From assembly GCA_965140405.1 (NCBI GenBank), contig OZ223208.1:124001-188000 (forward strand): DNA of 64,000 bases, written 5' to 3'. This stretch comes from G963556115 sp963666605 (GTDB lineage Bacteria; Planctomycetota; SZUA-567). The notes under the pieces were generated by a model that did no database searches, was not told where the DNA came from, and saw only the letters and a list, made by a program, of their open reading frames with translations. The translations under genes and the position numbers were made by a program. This document shows, piece by piece, positions 46,101-55,154 of the stretch (the stretch's first letter is position 1; each line of letters begins with the position of its first letter).

Positions 46101-46574
46101 TCAAATATTTATTGCGCTTTCGATCCTAGTGGGATCTATTAGTGGGACAAGTTCGTCTTTACTCCTATAGACACTACTAGTCAGGTATTCTGACATATCA
46201 AACTCATTATTACGACTACCTGATCCAACCGCCTCCCATTTTTCAATGTCCACATTATTCACAGTCATTATCTCACAGGCATCATCTACATAAACCCCAA
46301 ACGACTGTCCAATATTTTCCTTAAAAAACAGTACCAAGCCGCCCTTGTTCTCCTCTACCCTTTTGCCTGCGATAAGACTATTGAATGAGATCAATTGATG
46401 AATATCACCTCGAACATTTAAGTAGCCCATTACCGAATACTGAGAGTGAGGCACAGGGCATAGCGAATCTGTAAGCTCGCCAACCTCTCTAATTGCTCCA
46501 ATATCTACTCCCCATTTCCTTCCGGCAGAGATAAAGAAGTAGAAGTTATGATTAATAATTCCGTCATTTTTCAT
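46101..46574 (-). CDS. cheW: CheW-like adaptor
   Basis: A 157-residue protein with the CheW fold pattern: GRKWGVDIGAIREVGE at the start, VMGYLNVRGDIHQLISFN (the family's GxxNxRGxxxPVxxL block, here with HQLI) and SFGVYVDDACEIMTV. It would link the adjacent CheA to a receptor. It lies 46 bases downstream of the CheA-like gene. Confidence 0.85.
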   Translation of the reverse strand: MKNDGIINHNFYFFISAGRKWGVDIGAIREVGELTDSLCPVPHSQYSVMGYLNVRGDIHQLISFNSLIAGKRVEENKGGLVLFFKENIGQSFGVYVDDACEIMTVNNVDIEKWEAVGSGSRNNEFDMSEYLTSSVYRSKDELVPLIDPTRIESAINI

Positions 46575-46620
46575 TGTTATTACTGCTTTCTATTATTTTT
46601 TATTACTAAATAATATCCAT

Positions 46621-49485
46621 CTAGTTCATATTAAATATCTTCTTGATACTGTCATGAAACTCTTCACGATTAAGTTTTGCCAAGTATTTATCATAGCCAG
46701 CCTGTAGACACCTACGTCTATCATCATCAGTATTTAGTGAGGTCAATGATATTGCTGGAATATTTTTTATATCATCTCTACTTCGAACCTCTTTTATGAG
46801 TTCTAGACCATCCATTATTGGCATCTCGATATCAGACAACAGGAGATCATACTGCTTTTTCAGAAGCATATCTAAAGCTTCCTGACCATTTGAGGCAGTA
46901 TCCACAACCATTGATTCACAACTTAAATATGTCTTGATGAGCTGCCTAAAGAAAGGGGTATCTTCAGCAATCAACACCTGCTTCGGAGTGCTAAACACCT
47001 TACTTTTAAAGCTAAGACCTGCAATATCAGTACCGAGAGTTCGCTCACAGACATAGTATATATCTGGAAAGATTGTCAACTTATCACCAACAAAGGTAGT
47101 TCCTAGCACGCCATCACGTTTTAGCATTGAGTCTTCAAAGTCAATTATGGCATCGGTTATACCAAATATTTCCGAAGCCAAAATGCCACAGTTATACTTA
47201 CCAAATCTTGGCATTATCAAATATAGCTCCTGACTCCGATTCTCTACAGAATACTCCATAATCTTACTCAGTCTTGCGATATTTATAGACTTCTCACCAA
47301 TCATAACAAACTCTTTACCTCCTATAGATTGGATATCACATGCTTTTATAGTATATATCCGCCTTATAAAGGAGAGAGCCAACGCAAACTTATCGTTTGA
47401 TCCCGCAGCGAAGGAGATAATTTTCTGTGATAATTCAGAATTAACAATAGACCTATCTGCTACATGCTCATTTTCAAGGTAATGAACCTCGCTAAGTGCA
47501 TGTTTGGCTATACCATCTATATCAAGAATAAGCGATGTAGCACCATCTCCCATAATTGTCGAACCAAGGAATATCTTGATATTACTCTGAGCTGGGTGCA
47601 GGGGTTTTACAACAATCTCTTCAGTCTCTAAAGCTCTATCAATAATAAGTCCAAACCTCTTCTGCCCTACCCTTACAACAGCAATATCTAGGACTAATGA
47701 ATCTACAGCATCATCAACTTCTAGCCTATTACTGTACACCTGCTGGTATTTCTTAGATATCTCCTCCCTCTTTTGAGAGTCGAACGCCTTAGAAGAAGCA
47801 AAGACCTCGTTCAATCTTACCAATTGGAGCAAGCTATCATGATAGTTTAGTACTTCCTGACCGTTCACTGTTTTAATTTTTGCATGAATATTCTTACCTA
47901 CTAGGCTGATCACCTCTTCAAGGTTTATACGAGGAATAAGATACTTGTAGCCACTTTCAGCAATGACTAGACTTTGGATTATAGCTAGAGTTAGAGGTAA
48001 GGTAAGTAAGAACTCTGTGCCAACACCTATCTCAGATTTTATTTCAAATGTCCCTCCAAGCTTCTCAATAGAAGACCTCACAACATCCATTCCTACCCCG
48101 CGTCCAGATATATTGCTTACCGATTCTGCCGTAGAAAAACCTGGTAGCATTATAAGGCTGATCTTTTCTTGAGTACTCATCTTCATAAGCTCGAGCTCTG
48201 TAACCATACCCTTTTTAAGCGCGCTCTCCGCAATTTTATTTGGATCAATACCATTTCCATCATCACTTATACAGATAGAGATATGACCACTCTCCTGCAC
48301 CGCAGCCACACGGATACATCCTACTTCATCTTTTTGTGCTGCAACACGAGCAGCAGGCATCTCTATACCGTGGTCACAACTATTTCTTAAAAGGTGCGTA
48401 AGCGGATCAACAATAGATTCTAGGATTGTCTTATCAACTTCAACCTCTCTACCAACAATATCGAGATCGATCTTCTTATCCAACGCTATGGATATATCAC
48501 GTACAATTCTTGGCAGTCTTGAAAGTACTTTATCTAAGGGCTGCATTCTAGTTCTTATTATTGATGTTTGAAGTTCGGTAGTAACAGTATCAAGCCTTGA
48601 AGATATCTCCTTTGCACTACTATCACCGCATTCACTAGCCCAACGAAGATGTTGATTTCTTACCAATACTAATTCACCCGCCAAAGCCATTAGCTCACTA
48701 AGAAGAGCGACCGGAACCCTGACACTCGCATCCATTGGTTTAGCTATCTTCTTTACACTCTTTGTATCTTCACTTTTAACAGGCGCATCTACTACAAAAT
48801 TCTCTTCTACAGAATTTTTTTCTTCTGCTATAGCTTTTTCAACATATGGCACCACCTCACACTCAAACTCCTCCAGAGATAAACTAAATAGTTCATACTC
48901 AAGCGCAGATGTTACAATGTACTTATAACACCCACCATCCTCCGTAGATTCAAGTACCTCTCCAACAAGCTCAAGCTCACCAAGAACAGCTTTGTTCCCT
49001 GACGTGACACAGAATTTATACATGCCCTCCAAACTCTCATGTGCGCTAAATTCTGAGTCCGATTCCGGTCTCTCCAACTTGCTCCCTCTCTCAGACTCTT
49101 CCACGTATCTATTGAGTCTTTTAATGATGCTACCTACATCTATATTATCCGATTCATACAACTCAACAAATAATTTACTTAATGCATCAAGTGAATCAAA
49201 CAACAAATTAGCACAATCAACACTAGGTCTCTTTACAGAGTCTCGCAGCTCACCAAGAATATTCTCCATAGCATGCGTAACTGTGGTAATATTCTTAAAC
49301 CCCAAGAATACTGCTGCTCCTTTTAAAGAGTGGGCAGCTCTAAATGCAGAGTTGAGGCTTTCTATAACACTGCTCTCCTCTTTGACAGGATCTTCTATTT
49401 TTTCTAAGGCAAACAGCTCTGCCTCCATAGCTTCAAGGTGCTCTTCCGACTCCAACCTAAAGCTTTCAACTATTTCTTCATCCAC
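46621..49485 (-). CDS. cheA: CheA-like hybrid kinase with two CheW domains and a receiver
   Basis: A 954-residue chemosensory kinase. The N-terminal Hpt domain carries the phospho-His in AAHSLKGAAVFLG. After a Glu-rich linker come the dimerisation helices (ALLSELMALAGELVLVRNQ), the ATPase (HLLRNSCDHGIE; ISDDGNGID; SGRGVGMDVV), a first CheW domain (about 515-665), a second CheW-like domain (about 690-810) and a receiver with Asp in LLSDIEMPIMDG. All catalytic residues are present. CheW follows and a receptor-like gene precedes it. No CheR, CheB or MCP gene is present in the window. Confidence 0.92.
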   Translation of the reverse strand: MDEEIVESFRLESEEHLEAMEAELFALEKIEDPVKEESSVIESLNSAFRAAHSLKGAAVFLGFKNITTVTHAMENILGELRDSVKRPSVDCANLLFDSLDALSKLFVELYESDNIDVGSIIKRLNRYVEESERGSKLERPESDSEFSAHESLEGMYKFCVTSGNKAVLGELELVGEVLESTEDGGCYKYIVTSALEYELFSLSLEEFECEVVPYVEKAIAEEKNSVEENFVVDAPVKSEDTKSVKKIAKPMDASVRVPVALLSELMALAGELVLVRNQHLRWASECGDSSAKEISSRLDTVTTELQTSIIRTRMQPLDKVLSRLPRIVRDISIALDKKIDLDIVGREVEVDKTILESIVDPLTHLLRNSCDHGIEMPAARVAAQKDEVGCIRVAAVQESGHISICISDDGNGIDPNKIAESALKKGMVTELELMKMSTQEKISLIMLPGFSTAESVSNISGRGVGMDVVRSSIEKLGGTFEIKSEIGVGTEFLLTLPLTLAIIQSLVIAESGYKYLIPRINLEEVISLVGKNIHAKIKTVNGQEVLNYHDSLLQLVRLNEVFASSKAFDSQKREEISKKYQQVYSNRLEVDDAVDSLVLDIAVVRVGQKRFGLIIDRALETEEIVVKPLHPAQSNIKIFLGSTIMGDGATSLILDIDGIAKHALSEVHYLENEHVADRSIVNSELSQKIISFAAGSNDKFALALSFIRRIYTIKACDIQSIGGKEFVMIGEKSINIARLSKIMEYSVENRSQELYLIMPRFGKYNCGILASEIFGITDAIIDFEDSMLKRDGVLGTTFVGDKLTIFPDIYYVCERTLGTDIAGLSFKSKVFSTPKQVLIAEDTPFFRQLIKTYLSCESMVVDTASNGQEALDMLLKKQYDLLLSDIEMPIMDGLELIKEVRSRDDIKNIPAISLTSLNTDDDRRRCLQAGYDKYLAKLNREEFHDSIKKIFNMN

Positions 49486-49547
49486 AACTTTTCTCCATAA
49501 CAGAGTATCACATCTAACTAATTCTTATACCAACTTATGGATTTTAA

Positions 49548-51992
49548 TTAGAACGGACGTAACACATGCGCACTCCACTCAAGCCCATCATACTCTCTAT
49601 ACCCTTTTGTCTTTGTAGAGCCAATAATGTACTGCTTTGATTCAATCTCTATTATTCCAGAGTTGGATTCACCAACACCTAAATGAGTGCATATTGCTGA
49701 AACAGCATCATGCTTCTCCCCAACTGCAAATATTTCTTGGTCTGTACTCTCTATTATTTCGCCATTACTATTTGTGTAGAAGGCAACACTTCCTTTTATC
49801 TTTCCCCCTTCACTATTTCTTGGCAAGCACTTCTGAAGCATCATGCCTGCTTCAGTATCCCAGTCAAAGAGGATTCCGAGAACACCTATAGCTTCAGAGT
49901 TATCCCCTCCTCCAACACGAACACCTGATGAGTATATCAGACTTCTATTCTTTGTAGGCTCTAATTCAGACTTCTGTACATCAGCAACGGCGTATTCTGT
50001 ATTATCAACGGTCAACATCCCCTTCTCAAACCACTCATGAGCTGAGACATTAATTTGCTTTATACCACCCAGTAATGCAGGGCTTGAGCATGCAATAATA
50101 GTTCCCGTAGCATCTACAAGTATGAGGTTACGATACATTGTATAACTACCATTGATCACCTTCAGCCTCTGCCCAGCATCTTTTGCACTCTGCTCTGTCG
50201 GTTCTTTGAGGGCATCTATTAGGTACTTATCAGTAGACCACCATCTAATATCAGCAGCTCTTTCAAATAAATTTCTATCAATCAGATCTATTGCCTGCTT
50301 ACTAAAGAGCTTTAATGTCTGGAAGTTCAAATTCAGTTCATCTGCAGCCATCTCCTGTAACAGATCCTCCATACACGCTGTAGCAAAATCACCTGTCTTG
50401 GTGATCTGCTCAAATATCGGACTGAGAGCCTGCCCACTCGCTCCAAGTTCAGCAGCAAAGAGCATACCGTTTGTTGATATAAGCTGCATAGCCCTTTTAT
50501 CATGCTCAACATTCACATATGTCTGTTTATTAATATCAGGTATAATACAAGATTTTAAGAGCAATTTCATATCGATGTCATTGTTAGTATGTGAATCCCC
50601 TCTACTAAATATCGATCTTCTTGGAAGGATAACATGCGAGCTCCATCCCAACCCTTTATAATCTAGGTATCCATCTGTCTTTGCAGTAAACAAGGCTGAA
50701 TCTTGCCCATTATAGAAGCCATAGCTTCTAATAGTTTCTCCAGCTTCTAGCTTTAGATGAGAGCGAGGTATATGAGTCTTTGCTCCTACCTCATTATTAT
50801 CTTCATTACTACTTGCGATAATATACCCTTTATTATTGCTGAAGAAGCTACACCAACCCTCTTCAACATCACCGTCACTATCTTTAGGGGTATAATCGGC
50901 CAGGATTATTCCTGCTTCATCTTGAAAGTCAAAGAAGATACCCATTGCGCCTATTGCAATATTATTTTCCTGCGCATCTGTTCTCACCGCAGTAGAGTAA
51001 ATCAAAGAGTCCTGCTCTTCAACCGCAGATGGCGCAAAGTCCTGCGCATAGTATTCAGTTCCATCACTTGTCTTCATGGCGTTTTCAAACCATTTCTCCC
51101 CAGCGACATTCAACCCTTGTACAACCTTCCTTCTTTTCCTATTTGAAGTTGCAATTACATTGCCTTCATCATCACAAATAACTAGATCCCTATAAAGAGT
51201 ATACGAACTGTTTATAGTCTCTAGTCTTTCATTAGCATAGTCTATCTCTCCATGCAACTTCTCAATATCTTCAACAATTCTATCTATTAGATCTATAATA
51301 TTTAGCTCTTGTGTTCTATCTTTAAATACTTCCTTTACAGCGAGACTCGTCTGAATAAACTCTGCATACTTTTCCTTATCATAAAGAATGCCCAAGCACC
51401 CAATACTCTTCATAAACGCATTTATTGCTGTTATTTTATTATCGATAAGAGCTAGCTCTTTGAGTCTTTTAGTGCCAAACATCCCGAAAAGCCCAACCTT
51501 ATCTCTAACAAGTTTTCGAGACCTAACCTCAAGTTCTAATCTATATTCCTCAGTAATTTTTCGAAGATTTTTCAGATTTACCTTATCCTTATTGAACCTT
51601 TCGATACATTTACAAAATGCTATCTCTAGCGCCCACCACCTAACATCACAACTCCTCTCAAGGAGGTTTCGATCCATGAGGTTTATCTTTACATACGCAA
51701 CAGTTGACTGAATCATCTTATGAAATGCATCTTTAGATTGGTAAAACTGTGCAAAGAGATTCTTAGTACCTTCAAGGAGCTCTCCTCTAAATCTCTCCAC
51801 CCTCTCCATAAGCTCTTTAATAGTTTCTTGTTCAGCTATATTTCTACTTATATCTACAGCCAAGCACTTTCCTTGATTACACACAGGCAGTATTACATTC
51901 AACTCATTCACAATTTGTTCATAGAATTCTCTATGCTCATATGCGACTACTGGAGCAAAAATACTAAATTTACTACTATTACCCTTACTCAT
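49548..51992 (-). CDS. Soluble receptor-like protein with duplicated sensor module, no MCP domain
   Basis: A unique 814-residue protein. Two similar modules can be aligned. Module 1 (about 100-460) and module 2 (about 565-814) each have a helical segment with a conserved RNLxERxxDxRWW motif (RWW at 118-120 and 583-585), an INxSYTxYRxL strand (260, 613) and a Cache-like domain (WFENAM/WFEKGM, SLIYSxxVR, IGAMGIFFDF/IGVLGILFDW). No membrane helix, HAMP or methyl-accepting domain is visible. GGAGG lies before the ATG. Because it leads the CheA-CheW operon, it is the likely input protein. The ligand is unknown. Confidence 0.75.
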   Translation of the reverse strand: MSKGNSSKFSIFAPVVAYEHREFYEQIVNELNVILPVCNQGKCLAVDISRNIAEQETIKELMERVERFRGELLEGTKNLFAQFYQSKDAFHKMIQSTVAYVKINLMDRNLLERSCDVRWWALEIAFCKCIERFNKDKVNLKNLRKITEEYRLELEVRSRKLVRDKVGLFGMFGTKRLKELALIDNKITAINAFMKSIGCLGILYDKEKYAEFIQTSLAVKEVFKDRTQELNIIDLIDRIVEDIEKLHGEIDYANERLETINSSYTLYRDLVICDDEGNVIATSNRKRRKVVQGLNVAGEKWFENAMKTSDGTEYYAQDFAPSAVEEQDSLIYSTAVRTDAQENNIAIGAMGIFFDFQDEAGIILADYTPKDSDGDVEEGWCSFFSNNKGYIIASSNEDNNEVGAKTHIPRSHLKLEAGETIRSYGFYNGQDSALFTAKTDGYLDYKGLGWSSHVILPRRSIFSRGDSHTNNDIDMKLLLKSCIIPDINKQTYVNVEHDKRAMQLISTNGMLFAAELGASGQALSPIFEQITKTGDFATACMEDLLQEMAADELNLNFQTLKLFSKQAIDLIDRNLFERAADIRWWSTDKYLIDALKEPTEQSAKDAGQRLKVINGSYTMYRNLILVDATGTIIACSSPALLGGIKQINVSAHEWFEKGMLTVDNTEYAVADVQKSELEPTKNRSLIYSSGVRVGGGDNSEAIGVLGILFDWDTEAGMMLQKCLPRNSEGGKIKGSVAFYTNSNGEIIESTDQEIFAVGEKHDAVSAICTHLGVGESNSGIIEIESKQYIIGSTKTKGYREYDGLEWSAHVLRPF

Positions 51993-52345
51993 AATACCCT
52001 ATCCTCCACTATAACCACAATAAATGTACTAAATATGCTTATAAACTAATATTCTCAATTATTGTTCCATTTTTTTTCGTTATTGCTTCATATCATTACA
52101 ACATACTGATCTTTAAAAAGATACCATATTTTATCATTCTAAGCAATTACTCATATAATTTGCAAAACAGCTCAAAGTACATTTTAGTTGTATATAGCTA
52201 CATTTCTGCATATTAGTAATTATTTTTTACAAAAAGCAAAAGTAATATATAAGATGTACATATATTTCTACAATACCTGTAGTGCATAAAAAAAGACCCG
52301 AGCCACACTCAGGTCTAAAAATACTAATAAAGATTATTAATAACC
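51993..52345. other. Intergenic region
   Basis: The 353 bases between the receptor-like gene and the IclR gene are very AT-rich. Apart from the terminator at 52288-52316 I see no gene. The receptor operon promoter must lie here, but no clean -35/-10 pair stands out. Confidence 0.5.
52288..52316 (-). terminator. Intrinsic terminator of the iclR gene
   Basis: Minus-strand 9-base-pair stem (52316-52308 with 52302-52294, one wobble pair), 5-base loop and seven T residues. Confidence 0.85.
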
Positions 52346-53110
52346 CTAGCTCTTCATTGAGAATTCGTTACCTATTTTTGTTGCTATATCTTTGACATGC
52401 TTTGCTATCGCTGGACGCTTTGAAACCGACAGTGCGCTAGCTCCAGCGGTAATACCTACTGACCCAATAACCTCTCCATCTCTACCCCATATTGGAGCAG
52501 CTAAGCACCGAACATTTATACGGAACTCCTCATCATCAAAACCGTATCCGTTACTTCTCGTCTCTTCTATATCCTTTTTAATACTCTCTATATTCACAGA
52601 TGTATTGTCTGTATGTTTCACAAATTCTTTATTTTTGTAGAACTCCTCAACATCATCGATAGCATAAGCCAAGAAGACCTTACCTGTAGAGCTAAAGTAT
52701 AGCTCTACAAGAGTACCACTACGGGATGCAACGCAGAGTGGATTTGGGCTATCACAAACATCGATTAACAAGGATTTTTCTCCAGAGAGTACCGCAATAT
52801 GAGCTGTCTGCTGAGTAAGCTCAGATAGCTCCTTCAGATAAGGGGCAGCAACATTTCTAAGACTGGTCTTCTCCAGTGTAAGTAGAGCGATTCTTAATAA
52901 TTTCTTACTTAGTGTGTATTCATTTCCAATTTGTGCAACAAAATCTTCTGAGCCTAAAGTCTTAAGTATTCTCATTACAGAGGTTCTAGGTATTTTGAGT
53001 TCTTTTGATATTTCAGATATAGAGTACCCTCTATCCTTTTCAGCTATAAACTCAATTATTTGACAAGATTTTTTCAAGTTTGGTATTATATATTTTGTAT
53101 CTTCTGCCAT
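52346..53110 (-). CDS. IclR-family transcriptional regulator (KdgR-like by context)
   Basis: A 254-residue regulator. The N-terminus has a winged helix (EFIAEKDRGYSISEISKELK, PRTSVMRILKTL), followed by the IclR effector domain (SLRNVAAPYLKELSELTQQT, FSSTGKVFLAY, RCLAAPIWGRDGEVIGSVGI). The frame extends to a GTG at 53134, but GGAAGGG before ATG 53110 favours the shorter form. It is divergent from kduI, the arrangement of KdgR-type repressors that sense pectin-derived keto-acids. Control of kduI is inferred from context. Confidence 0.9.
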   Translation of the reverse strand: MAEDTKYIIPNLKKSCQIIEFIAEKDRGYSISEISKELKIPRTSVMRILKTLGSEDFVAQIGNEYTLSKKLLRIALLTLEKTSLRNVAAPYLKELSELTQQTAHIAVLSGEKSLLIDVCDSPNPLCVASRSGTLVELYFSSTGKVFLAYAIDDVEEFYKNKEFVKHTDNTSVNIESIKKDIEETRSNGYGFDDEEFRINVRCLAAPIWGRDGEVIGSVGITAGASALSVSKRPAIAKHVKDIATKIGNEFSMKS

Positions 53111-53236
53111 TACTATTATCGCCCTTCCTGTCACATACTATCAAAAAGTCCTCACTCTCAACCAATCCAAATGAAAATGAAGAGCATTAATTATATCCTA
53201 TTATACTTATATAATAAATACAAACAAAATTAAAAC

Positions 53237-53264
53237 TTGACAAAGAAAGAGAGTGGTGTAGACT
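53237..53264 (+). promoter_or_regulatory. Sigma-70-type promoter of kduI
   Basis: TTGACA, 16-base spacer, TAGACT, about 155 bases before the kduI ATG. It overlaps the first of two palindromes at its -10 end. Confidence 0.55.
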
Positions 53265-53297
53265 GTTTATATATAAACACTAAAGTTCATATATGAA
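53264..53297. promoter_or_regulatory. Two palindromes, candidate IclR operators
   Basis: TGTTTATATATAAACA (53264-53279) is a perfect 16-base palindrome, and TTCATATATGAA (53286-53297) a perfect 12-base palindrome. They lie right at and after the kduI -10 box in the divergent iclR-kduI region, where a repressor would block transcription. Confidence 0.55.
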
Positions 53298-53417
53298 ATG
53301 CCAAGAGTATATGGTTGTAGTATACCTACTGATTTTACCTTGTGCAAACTTATTATTTATTTTTATATACATAATATATAGTTATTTGTAAATACAATAT
53401 AAGAGAAGGAGTTAGCA

Positions 53418-54248
53418 ATGAAAACACGTTACACAACCGACAATATCCGCTACAGAAGCATGACCCAGCAAGAACTCAGAGATGAATTCCTACTAACAGA
53501 TATGTTCAAAAAAGGAGAAGTAAATCTTACCTACTGTGAATGCGAACGCTCAATCGTAGGAGGGGCAGTCCCAACCCAAGAACCACTTGAACTTGCTGGT
53601 GGAAAACAACTTGCTACAGAATACTTCGCAGAGCGCAGAGAAGTTGGTATTCTCAATATTGGTTCTGCAGGAAAAGTAGTCGTAGATGGTACAGAATACA
53701 ATGTAGGCAAGTATGACTGCTTGTATGTTGGCATGGGAAGCGAAGAGATCAAGATGAGTAGCGCAGACAGTTCATCGCCTGCTATGTTCTACATACTTAG
53801 TTACCCTGCTCACGCTTCTTACCCTACAACTCTAGTTGCACGAGCAGATACAGAAGCGGTAAACCTTGGCTCACAAAAAGATTGTAATGTTAGAACTATA
53901 TACAAATATATTCATCCAGCCGGCGTCAAAAGCTGTCAGTTGGTAATGGGTATGACAGTTCTAGCTGAAGGAAGTGTCTGGAATACTATGCCATGCCACA
54001 CACACCAACGCCGTACAGAAGTATACCTCTACCTAGACCTTCCAGAAGACGGAGCAGTATTCCACTACCTAGGTGAACCTGAAAATACTAGACACGTCAT
54101 TACCGCAAATAACCAAGCAGTACTCTCTCCACTCTGGTCAATACACTCAGGTGTTGGAACTTGCTCATACACATTCTGCTGGGGTATGGGAGGAGAGAAT
54201 CAAGAATTTACAGATATGGATCATCTTACAATAGGCGAGCTCCGTTAA
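53418..54248 (+). CDS. kduI: 5-dehydro-4-deoxy-D-glucuronate isomerase
   Basis: Converts 5-keto-4-deoxyuronate to 2,5-diketo-3-deoxygluconate in pectin/uronate breakdown. The 276-residue length is exact for KduI. Recognisable motifs are the N-terminal RYTTDNIRYRSMTQQELRDEF, FAERREVGILNIG, and the metal site MPCHTHQRRTEVYLY with His residues. AGAAGGAG precedes the ATG. KduD is not adjacent, so other pathway genes are elsewhere. Probably controlled by the divergent IclR regulator. Confidence 0.96.
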   Translation: MKTRYTTDNIRYRSMTQQELRDEFLLTDMFKKGEVNLTYCECERSIVGGAVPTQEPLELAGGKQLATEYFAERREVGILNIGSAGKVVVDGTEYNVGKYDCLYVGMGSEEIKMSSADSSSPAMFYILSYPAHASYPTTLVARADTEAVNLGSQKDCNVRTIYKYIHPAGVKSCQLVMGMTVLAEGSVWNTMPCHTHQRRTEVYLYLDLPEDGAVFHYLGEPENTRHVITANNQAVLSPLWSIHSGVGTCSYTFCWGMGGENQEFTDMDHLTIGELR

Positions 54249-54284
54249 GATCTCCGATAAATATAACATTGAATACTGCAAAAT

Positions 54285-54323
54285 ATAAACGCCCAGACAT
54301 ATGCTTGCCTGGGCGTTTATTTT
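54285..54323 (+). terminator. Intrinsic terminator of kduI
   Basis: A 12-base-pair stem (54285-54296 with 54309-54320), 12-base loop and T-rich tail, 37 bases after the kduI stop. Confidence 0.85.
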
Positions 54324-54448
54324 ATACTGACACAAAGCTACATCAAACATCTTCTCAAAATAGCCAACTACCCAAACACCAATGCAAACACACAAGCCAG
54401 TCAAGACTTGTGTGCGAATATACTCAAATTATATTACACCCTGAGATA

Positions 54449-54625
54449 TCAAGAGCTTGGAAAGAATGTAATAAATGGAGGATGATCAATCACCGAGTTT
54501 ACAGTAGGAGCAACAACACTATTAGTTCTCTGAAGGCTACCACCTGTAAACCCTGTAAGAGCTAGATAAGTGACGCAAGTAAGAAGGACAAGTACTGCAA
54601 TCGCTGAAATCATTAGGTCTCTCAT
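54449..54625 (-). CDS. Small single-helix membrane protein
   Basis: A 58-residue protein chosen because GAGGA lies 7 bases before ATG 54625; the frame extends to 54676 without a better start. One hydrophobic helix (about 5-22, MISAIAVLVLLTCVTYLALTG) is followed by a Ser/Thr/Pro-rich tail. It lies downstream of flagellin on the same strand, behind the first of two hairpin elements. Family not recognised. Confidence 0.55.
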   Translation of the reverse strand: MRDLMISAIAVLVLLTCVTYLALTGFTGGSLQRTNSVVAPTVNSVIDHPPFITFFPSS

Positions 54626-54878
54626 GACAATATCCTCACAATAGATACTACTAAGAAAATCCTGCAAAAACAACAACTCGATATGTTTACCAAGTATCTA
54701 CCCTCTATATCAATAGTATACCACATGATAATGAGCTAAACTATTTATTTAAAATTTAATGTTAAATAAATAATTATTACCTTCGGCAGTAATTCATAAT
54801 AAGTTCAAATATTTTACTAACCTGACTTACTCCTCCTCTCCCAACCCTAGTTTAATTCCTTCTGTTTACATAATCAAT

Positions 54879-54946
54879 AAAAAAGAGGCAAGTTCTCTGC
54901 CAAGAACCTACCTCCCGTTGCCCATTACTCCACAGGGTGGAGCAAT
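54879..54946 (-). repeat. Paired-hairpin element, copy A
   Basis: Minus strand: hairpin 1 (54946-54937 with 54933-54924, 10 bp with one wobble), the linker GGGCAACG, then hairpin 2 (about 54914-54885), ending in six T residues. The linker and flanking AAT are shared with copy B (55076-55143), as is the TTGGCAGA loop. The stems differ in sequence but keep the fold, as expected of a selected RNA structure. It lies about 250 bases upstream of the small membrane protein gene. The rest of 54677-55154 holds no gene. Confidence 0.6.
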
Positions 54947-55075
54947 ACTCTTTATTATAGCGTTATCAATTATTTTGCAAATACAAATAATGACCAGCAC
55001 CAAAATTACTTTCAAAACCTAAAGAGACTCTGACTAGATATTAAAAGAAATTCTGGTAAGTAGCAGATAATAAAA

Positions 55076-55143
55076 GAAAAAGGCTTTCCGCTTCTGCCAA
55101 AGCAGAAAGCCCCGTTGCCCATTGCTCTAGGAGGTAGAGCAAT
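55076..55143 (-). repeat. Paired-hairpin element, copy B (flagellin 3' end)
   Basis: Minus strand: hairpin 1 is a perfect 9-base stem (55143-55135 with 55129-55121, CCTCC loop), then GGGCAACG, then hairpin 2 (about 55110-55082) and a T run. It starts 12 bases after the flagellin stop, so its second hairpin can act as terminator. The same order of parts occurs in copy A. Not matched to any riboswitch family I know. Confidence 0.7.
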
Positions 55144-55154
55144 ATCATTTAGTC

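Noticed and set aside
54879..55143. Cyclic di-GMP or other known riboswitch
   Set aside because: The conserved GGGCAACG linker and hairpin order do not match the c-di-GMP-I/II, fluoride or preQ1 consensus that I know; left as an unknown element.
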